A DNA stretch of 64,000 nt from positions 379,433 through 443,432 of the forward strand of contig JADJAE010000160.1 in the NCBI GenBank assembly GCA_016704445.1. The letters are read 5' to 3'. Below the pieces are notes generated by a model. It made no database searches. It was not told the origin of the DNA and saw only the letters and a list, made by a program, of their open reading frames with translations. Source of the stretch: Deltaproteobacteria bacterium. GTDB lineage: Bacteria > Myxococcota_A > Polyangia > Polyangiales > Ga0077539. Shown piece by piece: positions 26,474 to 38,509 of the stretch (position 1 is its first letter; every line of letters begins with the position of its first letter). The translations under genes and the position numbers were made by a program.

Positions 26474-27477
26474 GAGCGACGATGGGCGCCCGGTGGGCGG
26501 TGGTGCTGGCCGCGATGCTCGGTGCGACGGAGGCCATGGCGCAGCGGCCGAGGCTGCCGTTTCCGATGCGCGGGGCGAGCGCCGAGCCGACGGCCGCGGA
26601 GCGCGAGTACACGGCGGGCGAGGTGCTGCTGCGTGCGGGCGACCTCTCCGGCGCCGAGGCGCGCTTCGTGGCGGCGCGAGGGCTCGATCCCCGCGACGCC
26701 CGGCCAGTGTTCTACCTGGGCGAGGTGGCGCGCGCCCGGTCGCAGTGGCCCGTCGCCGAGGCGCGCTACGGCGAGGCGCTGGGGCTCGACGCGACCATGG
26801 TCGAGGCGATGGTGCAGCGCGCGGTGGCGCTGCGGGAGCTGGGTCGCCCGCAGGACGCCGTGCCGTGGCTGCGCCGCGCCCTGCAGCGGGTGCCGATGCT
26901 GGGCGAGGCGCAGCTCGACCTCGGGCTCTGCCTGGAGGACCTCGGCGACGTGCCGGGGGCGATCGTGGCGTTTCGAGCGGCGTCGGCGCGGCTGCACTCC
27001 GACGCTCGCGCGCCGCTGAGCCTGGGGCTGCTGCTCGCCGATGCCGCGAGGGGGCCTTCGCCCGCCGAGCGCACCGAGGCGATCAGGGTGCTTCGGGAGG
27101 CGATGCGCCGGGCGCCCTCCGACGCCGCGGTGCTCGGGCTCGCGGGGCCCGCGCTGCGTCGGCTGGGCGAGTGGCGCCTGGCGGTCGACGCGCTCCAGCG
27201 CGCGGTGGGCCTGACCCCCACGGCGGCGCTGCGCATCGAGCTCGCTCAGGCGCTCTGGGCCGCCGGCGATCGGGGGCGCGCGCTGCAGGAGGCCACGCTG
27301 GCCTCACGGCAGGCGCCCGGGGATCTGTCCGCGCGCTACGTCCTCGCGCTGATGCTCGCCGAGCAGGGCGACCGGGCGGCGGCCGCGACCGCGCTGCGGG
27401 CTGTGATCGAGGGTGCCGCGGACCCGGCGCTTCGGGAGCGGGCGACGGCCGCGCTCCGGCGGGTGGCGCCGCGGTGA
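26470..27477 (+). CDS. Exported TPR protein
   Basis: 335 residues beginning with a signal peptide (MGARWAVVLAAMLGATEAMA/Q), followed by tandem TPR-type helical pairs across residues 45-330. Clear repeats include AEREYTAGEVLLRAGDLSGA, ARPVFYLGEVARARSQWPVA and LPLTPTA-like later units. These scaffold protein contacts in the periplasm. Its start overlaps the glnD stop (ATGA), so the two are translated together, although no functional link between PII modification and this protein is known to me. Ala and Arg content is very high; there is no catalytic motif. Confidence 0.85.
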   Translation: MRATMGARWAVVLAAMLGATEAMAQRPRLPFPMRGASAEPTAAEREYTAGEVLLRAGDLSGAEARFVAARGLDPRDARPVFYLGEVARARSQWPVAEARYGEALGLDATMVEAMVQRAVALRELGRPQDAVPWLRRALQRVPMLGEAQLDLGLCLEDLGDVPGAIVAFRAASARLHSDARAPLSLGLLLADAARGPSPAERTEAIRVLREAMRRAPSDAAVLGLAGPALRRLGEWRLAVDALQRAVGLTPTAALRIELAQALWAAGDRGRALQEATLASRQAPGDLSARYVLALMLAEQGDRAAAATALRAVIEGAADPALRERATAALRRVAPR

Positions 27478-27589
27478 AGCTGATCCCGGTCGCGTTGCGC
27501 GCTTGTTTCGGGGCGGCGAAAGCGCTACCTGTGGCCAACAAGCCGTCGGTGTTCGGGGTTTAGGTTCACCCACCGATCGGCGTAGGGCG

Positions 27590-29437
<1,848 letters not shown>

Positions 29438-29483
29438 CTCGCTGCTCCGCACGGCGTCGCTTGAATTCGCGGGTTTGCTCCAC

Positions 29484-29489
29484 TAGCTT
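29484..29489 (+). promoter_or_regulatory. -10-like box TAGCTT, 10 nt before lipoprotein start
   Basis: TAGCTT ends 10 bases before the ATG at 29500. There is no ribosome-binding-site-like purine run in between. One of the start-proximal boxes described in the findings. Confidence 0.45.
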
Positions 29490-29499
29490 GCGCAGCCCG

Positions 29500-30906
29500 A
29501 TGACCGCCCGCCCACACTGGTCTCCTCCTTCGCGGGCGCTGCGTGCCGCCTGTCTCGCGCTGGGCGTCGCGAGCGTCGGCTGCCCAGCCAACGAGGGCGT
29601 CGACCCTCCGGGCGACTCGTTCTTCTACCCGGTCACCCTCGCGGCCTCCCCGACGGGCAACTGGCTCTACGTCACCAGCTCCGACTTCGACCTCCGCTAC
29701 AACGGCGGCACCGTGGCCCCGGTCGACCTCGCGTGCCTCCGCGCCCGCGTCGCCGACCCGACGCACGCCCGCTGCGCCGCGCTGCCCAACGCGCCGGACG
29801 TCCGCTGCGTCGCCGACCGCGATCAGCCCGGCGGCTTCGTCTGCGAGGCGCGAGGCTTCGTCCGCGCCGACCAGGTGCGCCGCATCAGCCCCTACGCCGT
29901 CGACAGCGCCGTCGCGCGCTACCCCGACCGCACCCGGCTCTATGTCGCCGTGCGCGGCGACGGCTCCGTCACCTGGTTCGATCTCGACGACAACGGCGGC
30001 CTCGACTGCGGCGCCGAAGGAGCCCTCGGCCGCTGCGGCGACAGCCACCGCGTCGGCACCGACTCCGCGCAGAGCCCCACCGCGGCGCGCCTCCCGCCGG
30101 ACCCTTCCTCCATCTCCGTCGACCCCGCCCGCGGCTGGGTCTTCCTCACCCACCAGAGCAGCGACGTCGGCCTCGCGCGCGCCTCGCTCATCCGCGACGG
30201 CGCGGCCGGCGGCGGCGGCGGCGCTCCGGTGATGCTCAGCGCCCTCGGCAGCCTCTCGCCCGGCCTCAGCAGTGCGGCGCTGCTCCCCCGCGCGCCCGGG
30301 AGCGAAGAGCGCTCGACCTGGGTGGTCACCAGCCGCGCCGAGGCCTCGCTCTCCTTCTTCCAGGCCTACCCGGGCAACGCCACGCTCCGCGACGGCAGCC
30401 CCTTCGTCTACCGCAGCGCCATCATCGGCGTGCGGGGCCTCTCCGGGGGCAACAACAACCGCGCCGTCGCGCTCGATCCGGACGCCTCGCGGCACCGCGC
30501 CTTCGTGGTGTCTCGCGCCCCCGAGGCGCTGCTCACGGTCACGCTCGACCCGGCCAACCCCACGGCGGCGGTCGTCTCGGACGTCCTGCCGGTGCCGCAG
30601 GGGCCGTCGCGCCTCGTGGTGCGCTCCGTCGACGGCCGCACCCAGGTGCTCGTGGTCTCCTTCGACGCGCGCCGGGTCACGGTCATCGACCCCGACGAGC
30701 GTCGGGTCATCGGGCAGGTGGTGACCCGCCGCGGGCCGCATCAGGCCCTGCTCGACCCGTCGCCGTCGCAGCCCTTCCTCTACGTGGTCGACTTCCTCGA
30801 CGGCGCCCTCGAGGTCATCGACCTCCGCCCGCCCGCGGACCCCGCGGCCCCTGGTACCTACCTGCGTCGCGTGCTCACCCTCGCTCCGCAGCTCCCGCAG
30901 GAGTAA
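29500..30906 (+). CDS. Propeller-type lipoprotein, first of a pair
   Basis: 468 residues with a lipoprotein signal ending GVASVGC. The mature protein has repeated strand patterns such as SPTGNWLYVTSSDFDLRYN, DRTRLYVAVRGDGSVTWFDL, ARGWVFLTHQSSD and GPSRLVVRSVDGRTQVLVVS, as in YncE/NHL-like beta-propellers. Six or more Cys in the first 170 residues could form disulfides (ACLRARV, RCAALPN, RCVADR, VCEAR, DCGAEG, RCGD). It is likely attached to the outer membrane or its outer leaflet. It is followed after 6 bases by a larger protein of the same style. Binding partner or ligand cannot be read from sequence. Confidence 0.8.
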   Translation: MTARPHWSPPSRALRAACLALGVASVGCPANEGVDPPGDSFFYPVTLAASPTGNWLYVTSSDFDLRYNGGTVAPVDLACLRARVADPTHARCAALPNAPDVRCVADRDQPGGFVCEARGFVRADQVRRISPYAVDSAVARYPDRTRLYVAVRGDGSVTWFDLDDNGGLDCGAEGALGRCGDSHRVGTDSAQSPTAARLPPDPSSISVDPARGWVFLTHQSSDVGLARASLIRDGAAGGGGGAPVMLSALGSLSPGLSSAALLPRAPGSEERSTWVVTSRAEASLSFFQAYPGNATLRDGSPFVYRSAIIGVRGLSGGNNNRAVALDPDASRHRAFVVSRAPEALLTVTLDPANPTAAVVSDVLPVPQGPSRLVVRSVDGRTQVLVVSFDARRVTVIDPDERRVIGQVVTRRGPHQALLDPSPSQPFLYVVDFLDGALEVIDLRPPADPAAPGTYLRRVLTLAPQLPQE

Positions 30907-30912
30907 CGCCCG

Positions 30913-33435
30913 TTGCGACCCCTCTCCCTCCGCTCCGCCGCGCTCGTGGGCGCCACGCTCGCCGCGGCCTGCAGCACCACGCCCGCCATCAGCAACACCA
31001 ACAACATCATCCGCGCGACGGACGTCGAGCTCGTCTGCCTGGAGGTCGTCGGCTCCACCGTCACGCCGCACCCCACGACCCGGTGCTCCCTCTCGGACAC
31101 GGACAACGGTCCGGGCGCCAACGCGAACTTCCACCTCCACGCCGTGGTGCCGCAGTTCGATCGCGGCGAGCTCGCGGTGATCGACCTCGCCACCACCTCC
31201 GGCGTCGCGCTCGTCGACAACAGCCCCGCCATCCCGGGGTACAGCTTCGTCCCGGTGGGCGAGTTTCCGGTCGCGATCACCTCCGACGTCTCCGAGGGCA
31301 GCGGCTACGTCTACGTCGCCGGTGGCCGCAGCGATCGCGTGCTGCGCATCGACGCCGCGGCGCTGCGGGCCGACCCCCGCCGCGCCGGCTTCGCCGCCCG
31401 CCGCGTGGAGATCTCCATCGGCGGCCTCGCCCGCGACCTCGCGCTCGTGCGCTCTGGCGATCGTCACCTCCTCGTGGCGACGCTCCCGGAGTCCCGCGCG
31501 GTCTCCATCGTCGACGTCACCGACCCCGCCGCGCCGGGCGCTCCTCGCATCCTCACGCTCCGCGGCGGCGGGGCCCTCGGGGACGCCGGCGCCGGCGCTG
31601 ACGCCGGGGCGCAGGCGCTCCCGCATCCGGTCGGGCTCGCGATCGACGAGGAGAGCGCCCGCATCTACGTGACCGACGACGCCATCGACCGGGTGCACGT
31701 CATCGACGTCGCGACGCTCGCCGAGCTCGACTCGCTCCCGGTGGGCGAGCGCACCCGCGTCGCGGCCGTCACCGGCCTGGCCCGCACGCGCCGTTACAAG
31801 TGCGACCAGGCGGCCGACCCCGATCACTGCACCCGCTCGCGCTACCTCTACCTGACCACCGCCGACGAGGGCGCGGTCATCGTGTGGGACCTCACCCGCG
31901 GCGCGCGCGTGCGTCCCAACGTCCTCCCGCAGCCCAACGCCCGAGGGAGCCGCGTCGAGCCCAGCGTCGCCACCGACCGCGTCGCGCTGCTCGTCCCAGC
32001 GACGGCGCTCGTGGCCATCAACACCAGCGCGTACGACCCGATGGCGCGCGACATCCCGGTGTCCTCCCCGGCGGACACGGCGACGTGCAGCGCGGGCTAC
32101 ACCCCGACCGCCGCCGGCAACTTCAGCGGCGTCTTCGTCGGCGCGGTGCTGCGCAACGGGCAGTTCACGGTGATCGACGTCGACGACTACAACGTCGACA
32201 CCTGGGAGGCGCAGTGCCAGGACGGCGCCGGCAGCACCGCGAGCGGCACCTACCGCTTCGTGCGCCACGCGCCGCACGCGCAGACGCAGCTCAACCTCGC
32301 GCCCGCGGTCGCCTCCGCGCCGCAGACCACCGCCGTCCTCAGCGGCAGCGCCCGCGGCCAGACGCTCGAAGGCGCCGCCGCTCCGGTGTTCGCCTGCGGC
32401 CCGTCGCGCACCCGCGACATGACCCCCGCCTGCAACGACGCCAACAGCTTCGGCGTGGTGCTCCCTCGCCGCCAGATCGGCACCAGCAGCGCGGGCCCGG
32501 TGTACGGCCCGACCGATCCCTTCACCTCGCGCAACGAGGCGTGGACCTTCGCCTTCGAGAGCGTCCTCCCGGGGCTCGATCAGACCGGCGGAGCGCTCGT
32601 CGCCGACAGCACCGGCACGCTCGTGCTCGAGGCGCCCGGCGGACTCTTCTGCACCCGCGGCGCGCTCGCCGTCGATGCCATCGCGCGCGACATGCTCCGC
32701 ATCGTGAGCGACCCGACGCCGCTCGTCGCCGACCGGGAGCTCTGCGCGCAGACCTTCGGCTCGGGCTCGGCGCCGCTCAACCGCGACCTGGTGGTCAACC
32801 GGGCCTACGAAGACCGGCTGCAGCTCCGCGTGGCGCCGGAGGTCGGCGACGTGGCGACGGTGCTGCGGTGCTATCCCCAGGCCATCCAGTTTCAGGTGCG
32901 CGCGGGCCAGCAGTGGATCGCGCAGGGGAGCCACTCGCACTTCCTTCACTCGGTGCGCGTCGGGGCGGGGCGAGAGTGCGAGATCGACCCGGTGAAGCAG
33001 GCCGAGGTGGTGGCCTTCGCCGAGCGCTGCCTTCTCGACCGCGGCACCCCCTCGCCGCAGGTCCCCACGCTGCTCCGGAGGGTGTGCCCCGCGGGGCGCG
33101 CCTGCACTGGCACCGTCACCCCCGCGGGGGTCGCCCTGCGCGACGACGCGCCGGTCTTCGCCAACCCGTACCTCTGCACGCAGATCTACCCCGCGCTCCT
33201 CCAGCGCGAGACCCCGCGCGGGATCGAGGTCGTGGCCTCGCCGGTCGACCGGGACACGCAGATCTCGTTCTCGCTCATCAACGCCTACGAGGCCTTCCGC
33301 ACCGACACCGGACCGCTGCCCGTGGCCATCCGGCATCTGCGCGGCCTCGACCGGCTCTACGTCATCGACGCGGCGCAGAACGGGCTGATGGAGTTCCGCC
33401 TCAACCCCTTCGAGCGGGGGCGGATCTTCAACTGA
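30913..33435 (+). CDS. Large propeller-type lipoprotein, second of a pair
   Basis: 840 residues using a TTG start at 30913. The signal RSAALVGATLAAAC ends in a lipobox. Propeller-like repeats include PVAITSDVSEGSGYVYVAGG, RDLALVRSGDRHLLVATLPE, ESARIYVTDDAIDRVHVIDV and RYLYLTTADEGAVIVWDL. Several spaced Cys occur in the second half (residues about 480-760), often as single Cys in acidic loops. The final part (LRGLDRLYVIDAAQNGLMEF) returns to the propeller pattern. It is transcribed with the upstream lipoprotein and probably forms a complex with it on the cell surface. No enzyme motif is seen. Confidence 0.8.
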   Translation: MRPLSLRSAALVGATLAAACSTTPAISNTNNIIRATDVELVCLEVVGSTVTPHPTTRCSLSDTDNGPGANANFHLHAVVPQFDRGELAVIDLATTSGVALVDNSPAIPGYSFVPVGEFPVAITSDVSEGSGYVYVAGGRSDRVLRIDAAALRADPRRAGFAARRVEISIGGLARDLALVRSGDRHLLVATLPESRAVSIVDVTDPAAPGAPRILTLRGGGALGDAGAGADAGAQALPHPVGLAIDEESARIYVTDDAIDRVHVIDVATLAELDSLPVGERTRVAAVTGLARTRRYKCDQAADPDHCTRSRYLYLTTADEGAVIVWDLTRGARVRPNVLPQPNARGSRVEPSVATDRVALLVPATALVAINTSAYDPMARDIPVSSPADTATCSAGYTPTAAGNFSGVFVGAVLRNGQFTVIDVDDYNVDTWEAQCQDGAGSTASGTYRFVRHAPHAQTQLNLAPAVASAPQTTAVLSGSARGQTLEGAAAPVFACGPSRTRDMTPACNDANSFGVVLPRRQIGTSSAGPVYGPTDPFTSRNEAWTFAFESVLPGLDQTGGALVADSTGTLVLEAPGGLFCTRGALAVDAIARDMLRIVSDPTPLVADRELCAQTFGSGSAPLNRDLVVNRAYEDRLQLRVAPEVGDVATVLRCYPQAIQFQVRAGQQWIAQGSHSHFLHSVRVGAGRECEIDPVKQAEVVAFAERCLLDRGTPSPQVPTLLRRVCPAGRACTGTVTPAGVALRDDAPVFANPYLCTQIYPALLQRETPRGIEVVASPVDRDTQISFSLINAYEAFRTDTGPLPVAIRHLRGLDRLYVIDAAQNGLMEFRLNPFERGRIFN

Positions 33436-33508
33436 CTCGGTAGTGTCGGGGGGGGAAAGAGCCTCGGAGAGGCTCAGCGGGCGGGAGGAGAGATCGGGGA
33501 GGCTTCGA

Positions 33509-33766
33509 TCAGCGATCGACCTTCTTGATCTCTTCGTCGAGGAGGCCGAACACGTAGCCGTAGCTGACGAAGGGCGGGGTCTCCTTGATGGTCACCGCCA
33601 GGGTCTGCGCCTGCTCGTCGTACTCGCAGTCGGCCACGACGCCGCGGCCGCGGATGGTGGACTTGTCGCTCGACGGGGGGACGAGCCCCTTGCTCCGAAG
33701 GTTGGACTTCAGAACATCCAGCTCGGCGCGCGTGATCTTTTCCCAGGTCTTCTGATTCGCAGGCAT
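33509..33766 (-). CDS. Small protein of unknown function
   Basis: 85 residues from the ATG at 33766, preceded by a good ribosome binding site (GGAGGGACC, 6 bases before the start). It has no signal peptide or membrane segment. The sequence is acidic and balanced: a helical N-terminus (QKTWEKITRAELDVLKSNLR), a short loop and a beta-rich C-terminal half (GVVADCEYDEQAQTLAVTI). I do not recognise the family. It is one of few genes in this window with a leadered transcript (box at 33800-33805). It is 93 bases downstream of the fused flavoenzyme gene on the same strand. Confidence 0.7.
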   Translation of the reverse strand: MPANQKTWEKITRAELDVLKSNLRSKGLVPPSSDKSTIRGRGVVADCEYDEQAQTLAVTIKETPPFVSYGYVFGLLDEEIKKVDR

Positions 33767-33799
33767 TGGCAGGTCCCTCCTGTTGACGGTCCGCCGCGG

Positions 33800-33805
33800 A
33801 GACTA
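33800..33805 (-). promoter_or_regulatory. -10-like box TAGTCT for the small protein (leadered)
   Basis: TAGTCT in GATAGTCT on the minus strand lies 33 bases before the ATG at 33766. It predicts a leader of about 27 bases that carries GGAGGGACC. This contrasts with the start-proximal boxes, where no leader is possible. Confidence 0.4.
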
Positions 33806-33859
33806 TCACAGCACTTTCGGAGGCAATACAGGGCTCGCGGGAAATGTTGCCGCGGGCCT

Positions 33860-36115
33860 TCAGCCCCGCCCGAGCGTGCTCCGGCCGGCGGCGTACTGCA
33901 CGGGCCAGCGCTGGTCGTCCCAGCCCTGCGCCGCCGCGGCGCGCAGCGTCCAGAAGGGGTCGGCGAGGTGGGGGCGCGCGAGCACGCAGAGGTCCGCGCG
34001 GCCCGACGCGAGGATGCTGTTCACCTGGTCGGCGCTCTGGATGTTGCCCACCGCCATCGTCGCGATGCCCACCTCGTTGCGCACCAGGTCGCTCCACGGC
34101 GTCTGGAACATCCGCCCGAAGACCGGCTTCCCCTCGGGCACCGTCTGCCCGCTCGACACGTCGATGATGTCGCAGCCGCGCTCCTTCAGCATGGCCGCGA
34201 GGGCGCGCAGGTCGTCGTCGGTGATGCCGTGCGGGTGCCAGTCGGTGGCCGAGACGCGCACGCTCATCGGGCGCTCCGCGGGCCAGAGCGCCCGCACCGC
34301 GTCGAAGACCTCCAGCGGAAAGCGAGCGCGCCCCTCGATGGAGCCGCCGTAGCCGTCGCTGCGGAGGTTGGTGAGCGGCGAGAGGAAGCTCGCCAGCAGG
34401 TAGCCGTGCGCCATGTGAATCTCGATGAGGTCGAAGCCCGCGGCCACCGCGCGTCGCGTCGCGGCGGCGTACTGGGCGATGACCCGGTCCATGTCCGCGC
34501 GGTCCATCGGTCGGGGCGTCTGCGAGTGCGGGAAGTAGGGCAGCGCGCTCGGGGCGATGATCTCCCAGGCGCCCTCCGAGAGCGGCTCGTCGATGCCCTC
34601 CCACATGAGCCTCGTGGCGCCCTTGCGCCCCGCGTGGCCGAGCTGCAGGCCCACCCTCGCGCCGCTCTGCGCGTGGGCGAAGTCGACGATGCGACGCCAC
34701 GCCGCGGTGTGCTCGTCGGTGTAGATGCCCGCGCAGCCGAGGGTGATGCGGGCCTCCGCCGAGACGTCGGTCATCTCGGTCATCACCAGCCCGGCGCCGC
34801 CCTGCGCGAGCGCGCCGTAGTGCACCAGGTGGAAGTCCCCGGGGAGGCCGCCGGCCGCGGAATACATGCACATCGACGAGACGACCACGCGGTTGGCGAG
34901 GGTCATCCCGCGCAGCGTGAACGGCGTGAACATCGGCGGCGGGGGCGCGTCGGCGGGCGACACGGCGACGCCCGCGGAGGCGGCGAAGCGGCGGGCCACG
35001 TCGTCGGCGAAGGCCCGGTCGCGGCGGCCGAGGTTCTCGTAGGTGATGCGCTTGGAGCGGGTGAGCAGGCTGAAGGCGAACTGCCACGGCGGCAGCGGCC
35101 GGTAGCGGCGGGCCTGCTCGAACCACACGAGCGAGTCGTGCGCGGCCTTCTGGGTGCGCTCGACCACCGGGCGGCGGTCCTGCTCGTAGCGGTCGAGCAC
35201 CTCGTCGAGGGTACCTTCGAGGGTAAAGCTGTCGGCCAGGGCGATGGCGTCCTCGAGCGCGAGCTTGGTGCCCGACCCGATGGAGAAGTGCGCCGTGTGC
35301 GCGGCGTCGCCGAGGAGCACCACGTTGCCGCGGTGCCAGCGCTCGTTGCGCACGGTCACGAACTGGATCCACTGCGAGCGGTTGATGAGCAGGGGCTGTC
35401 CGTCGAGCCACGGGGCGAAGAGCTTCTCCAGGTAGGCGACGGTCTCGGCGATGGGCGCGTCGGCGAGGCCGCTGCGGGCGAAGGTCTCCTCGTCGCACTC
35501 GGCGATGAAGGTGCTCATGTGCTCGTCGAAGCGGTACGCGTGCGCCTGGAACATCCCGTGTTCGCACTCGGCGAACGCGAAGGTGAAGGCCTCGAAGAGC
35601 TTCGGCGTGCCGAGCCAGAGGTAGCGGCACTTCCTCACGTCGAAGCTCGGGCCGAAGTCGTCGCGCCAGGTGGTGCGCACGATGGAGCGCAGCCCGTCGG
35701 CGCCCAGCAGCAGGTCGCACTCCGCGGCGAGCGCGCGCACCCGCTCGGGGTCGGTGATGTCGACGCCGTGCTCGATGGTCACGCCGAGCTCGAGGGACCG
35801 CTCCTCGAGGATCTCCAGCAGCCGACGTCGCGCGATGCCCGAGAAGCCGTGGCCCGCGGAGCGGAAGGTCTCGCCGCGGGCGTGCACGTCGATGGCGTCC
35901 CAGTGGGCGAAGCTGTCGGTGATCTTCAAGTGCGTCGGGGGGTCGGCCTCCAGCAGGTGGGAGAGCGTCTCGTCGGAGAAGACGACGCCCCAGCCGAAGG
36001 TGTCGCCGAGGGCGTTGCGCTCCAGCAGGGTGACCTCCCAGGTGGGAAATCGCTCCCGGATCAGGATGCCGAAGTAGAGGGCCGCCGGGCCTGCGCCGAT
36101 GCTGATGATCTTCAC
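33860..36115 (-). CDS. Fused flavin monooxygenase/old yellow enzyme (aminobenzoyl-CoA or salicylyl-CoA type)
   Basis: 751 residues from the GTG at 36115. Residues 1-390 form an FAD monooxygenase: GAGPAALYFGILIRER (dinucleotide fold), RRLLEILEE and VVLLGDAAHTAHF. Residues 400-751 form an old-yellow-enzyme FMN barrel with SSMCMYSA, VGLQLGHAGRKG, FDLIEIHMAHGYLLASF, and RADLCVLARPHLADP. This two-domain design is that of 2-aminobenzoyl-CoA monooxygenase/reductase and of proteins annotated as bifunctional salicylyl-CoA 5-hydroxylase, which act on aromatic CoA esters in aerobic degradation. Here no CoA ligase or other pathway gene lies nearby, so the substrate remains open. The frame is intact. Confidence 0.88.
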   Translation of the reverse strand: MKIISIGAGPAALYFGILIRERFPTWEVTLLERNALGDTFGWGVVFSDETLSHLLEADPPTHLKITDSFAHWDAIDVHARGETFRSAGHGFSGIARRRLLEILEERSLELGVTIEHGVDITDPERVRALAAECDLLLGADGLRSIVRTTWRDDFGPSFDVRKCRYLWLGTPKLFEAFTFAFAECEHGMFQAHAYRFDEHMSTFIAECDEETFARSGLADAPIAETVAYLEKLFAPWLDGQPLLINRSQWIQFVTVRNERWHRGNVVLLGDAAHTAHFSIGSGTKLALEDAIALADSFTLEGTLDEVLDRYEQDRRPVVERTQKAAHDSLVWFEQARRYRPLPPWQFAFSLLTRSKRITYENLGRRDRAFADDVARRFAASAGVAVSPADAPPPPMFTPFTLRGMTLANRVVVSSMCMYSAAGGLPGDFHLVHYGALAQGGAGLVMTEMTDVSAEARITLGCAGIYTDEHTAAWRRIVDFAHAQSGARVGLQLGHAGRKGATRLMWEGIDEPLSEGAWEIIAPSALPYFPHSQTPRPMDRADMDRVIAQYAAATRRAVAAGFDLIEIHMAHGYLLASFLSPLTNLRSDGYGGSIEGRARFPLEVFDAVRALWPAERPMSVRVSATDWHPHGITDDDLRALAAMLKERGCDIIDVSSGQTVPEGKPVFGRMFQTPWSDLVRNEVGIATMAVGNIQSADQVNSILASGRADLCVLARPHLADPFWTLRAAAAQGWDDQRWPVQYAAGRSTLGRG

Positions 36116-36123
36116 GGGGCGCG

Positions 36124-36129
36124 AGGGTA
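36124..36129 (-). promoter_or_regulatory. -10-like box TACCCT, 8 nt before flavoenzyme start
   Basis: On the minus strand TACCCT ends 8 bases before the GTG at 36115. It sits only 4 bases from the opposite-strand box for xthA, so the two divergent promoters share a 32-base space between start codons. Confidence 0.55.
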
Positions 36130-36133
36130 CCGC

Positions 36134-36139
36134 TATCGT
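36134..36139 (+). promoter_or_regulatory. -10-like box TATCGT, 8 nt before xthA start
   Basis: TATCGT ends 8 bases before the ATG at 36148. TTCACG at 36111-36116 is 17 bases upstream and could serve as a weak -35 element. A leaderless transcript is predicted. Confidence 0.55.
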
Positions 36140-36147
36140 CCGCGGCC

Positions 36148-36923
36148 ATGAAGATCGTGAGCTGGAACGTCAACGGCTTCCGCTCGTCGCTGAAGACGGG
36201 CTTCCTCGACTGGTTCGAGGCGGCGGACCCGGATTTGCTGTCGCTCCAGGAGGTTCGGGTCGAGTGGGAGGAGCTCGACCTCGTGACGCGCGACCTGCTC
36301 ACCCGCAAGCACGAGGTCTGCTGGTTTCCGGCGAGCTCGAAGAAGGGCTACTCGGGCTCGGCGACGCTCAGCCGCAAGGGCCTCGGGTTCAAGCACACCC
36401 GTGGCATCGGCATCGAGGCCTACGACGTGGAGGGGCGGATGATCGTGAGCGAGGCCCCGGGGCTCACCTTCATCGCGGGCTATTTCCCCAACGCCTCGGC
36501 GGGCCTGGTGCGGCTGCCCTACAAGCGGGCCTTCGCACAGGACCTCGCGAAGCTCTGCAAGGACCGCGTGGCGCGCGGGGAGAACGTCGTGGTGGTGGGC
36601 GACCTCAACGTGGCGCCGGAGGAGATCGACCTCGCCAACCCGAAGAGCAACCGCATGACCGCGGGCTTCACCGACGAGGAGCGAGAGGACTTCCGCGGCT
36701 ACCTCGCCGCCGGGCTGAGGGACGTGTTTCGCGAGCGGCACCCGGGAGAGAAGGGGCTCTACACCTGGTGGTCGCAGCGCGGGGCCGCACGCGCGAAGAA
36801 CGTCGGCTGGAGGATCGACATCTTCCTCGTGAGCGAAGGGCTCGTGGGGAAGGTGAAGGACGCGCAGATCCACCCCGACCAGCGGGGGAGCGATCACTGC
36901 CCGGTGTCGCTCGAGCTCTCGCT

Positions 36924-36927
<4 letters not shown>
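36148..36927 (+). CDS. xthA: Exodeoxyribonuclease III / AP endonuclease
   Basis: 259 residues. It incises DNA at abasic sites in base excision repair. All family signatures are intact: SWNVNGFRS, LSLQEVRV (metal-binding Glu), GYSGSATLS, VVVGDLNVAPEEID (catalytic Asp/Asn), GWRIDIFLVS and the closing GSDHCPVSLEL with the catalytic His. Length is that of standard Xth proteins. It diverges from the flavoenzyme gene and overlaps the following kinase by a GTGA, which suggests that repair enzyme and kinase are made together. Confidence 0.95.
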
Positions 36928-38309
<1,382 letters not shown>

Positions 38310-38509
38310 AAGGGCAGCGGAGAGCGCGGTTGGGCAGTCGCCTGAGGTCATCGCTCCCTGGCCCGGCCTCCGCGTGGGGGGACCGGTGCCCTGCTCTCCC
38401 GCTGCCCCTCGCCGCCGGGGGCGGGCTGGTCCCGCGCTCATCCTGACCCAGGCGCCTCGCAAGCCTGGGGCGTCCGCTCGCTCGGTCTTCGCGCTCCTCC
38501 GTCGCCGAC
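38310..38509. other. Convergent intergenic region, nothing recognised
   Basis: Between the stops of the kinase and the large helicase-fusion gene. It is GC-rich with no stem followed by a T run, no repeat and no open frame with this genome's codon pattern that I can support. Confidence 0.4.

Noticed and set aside
33443..36151. Plus-strand open frame of 902 codons opposite the fused flavoenzyme
   Set aside because: No recognisable domain; the minus strand has an intact two-domain enzyme.
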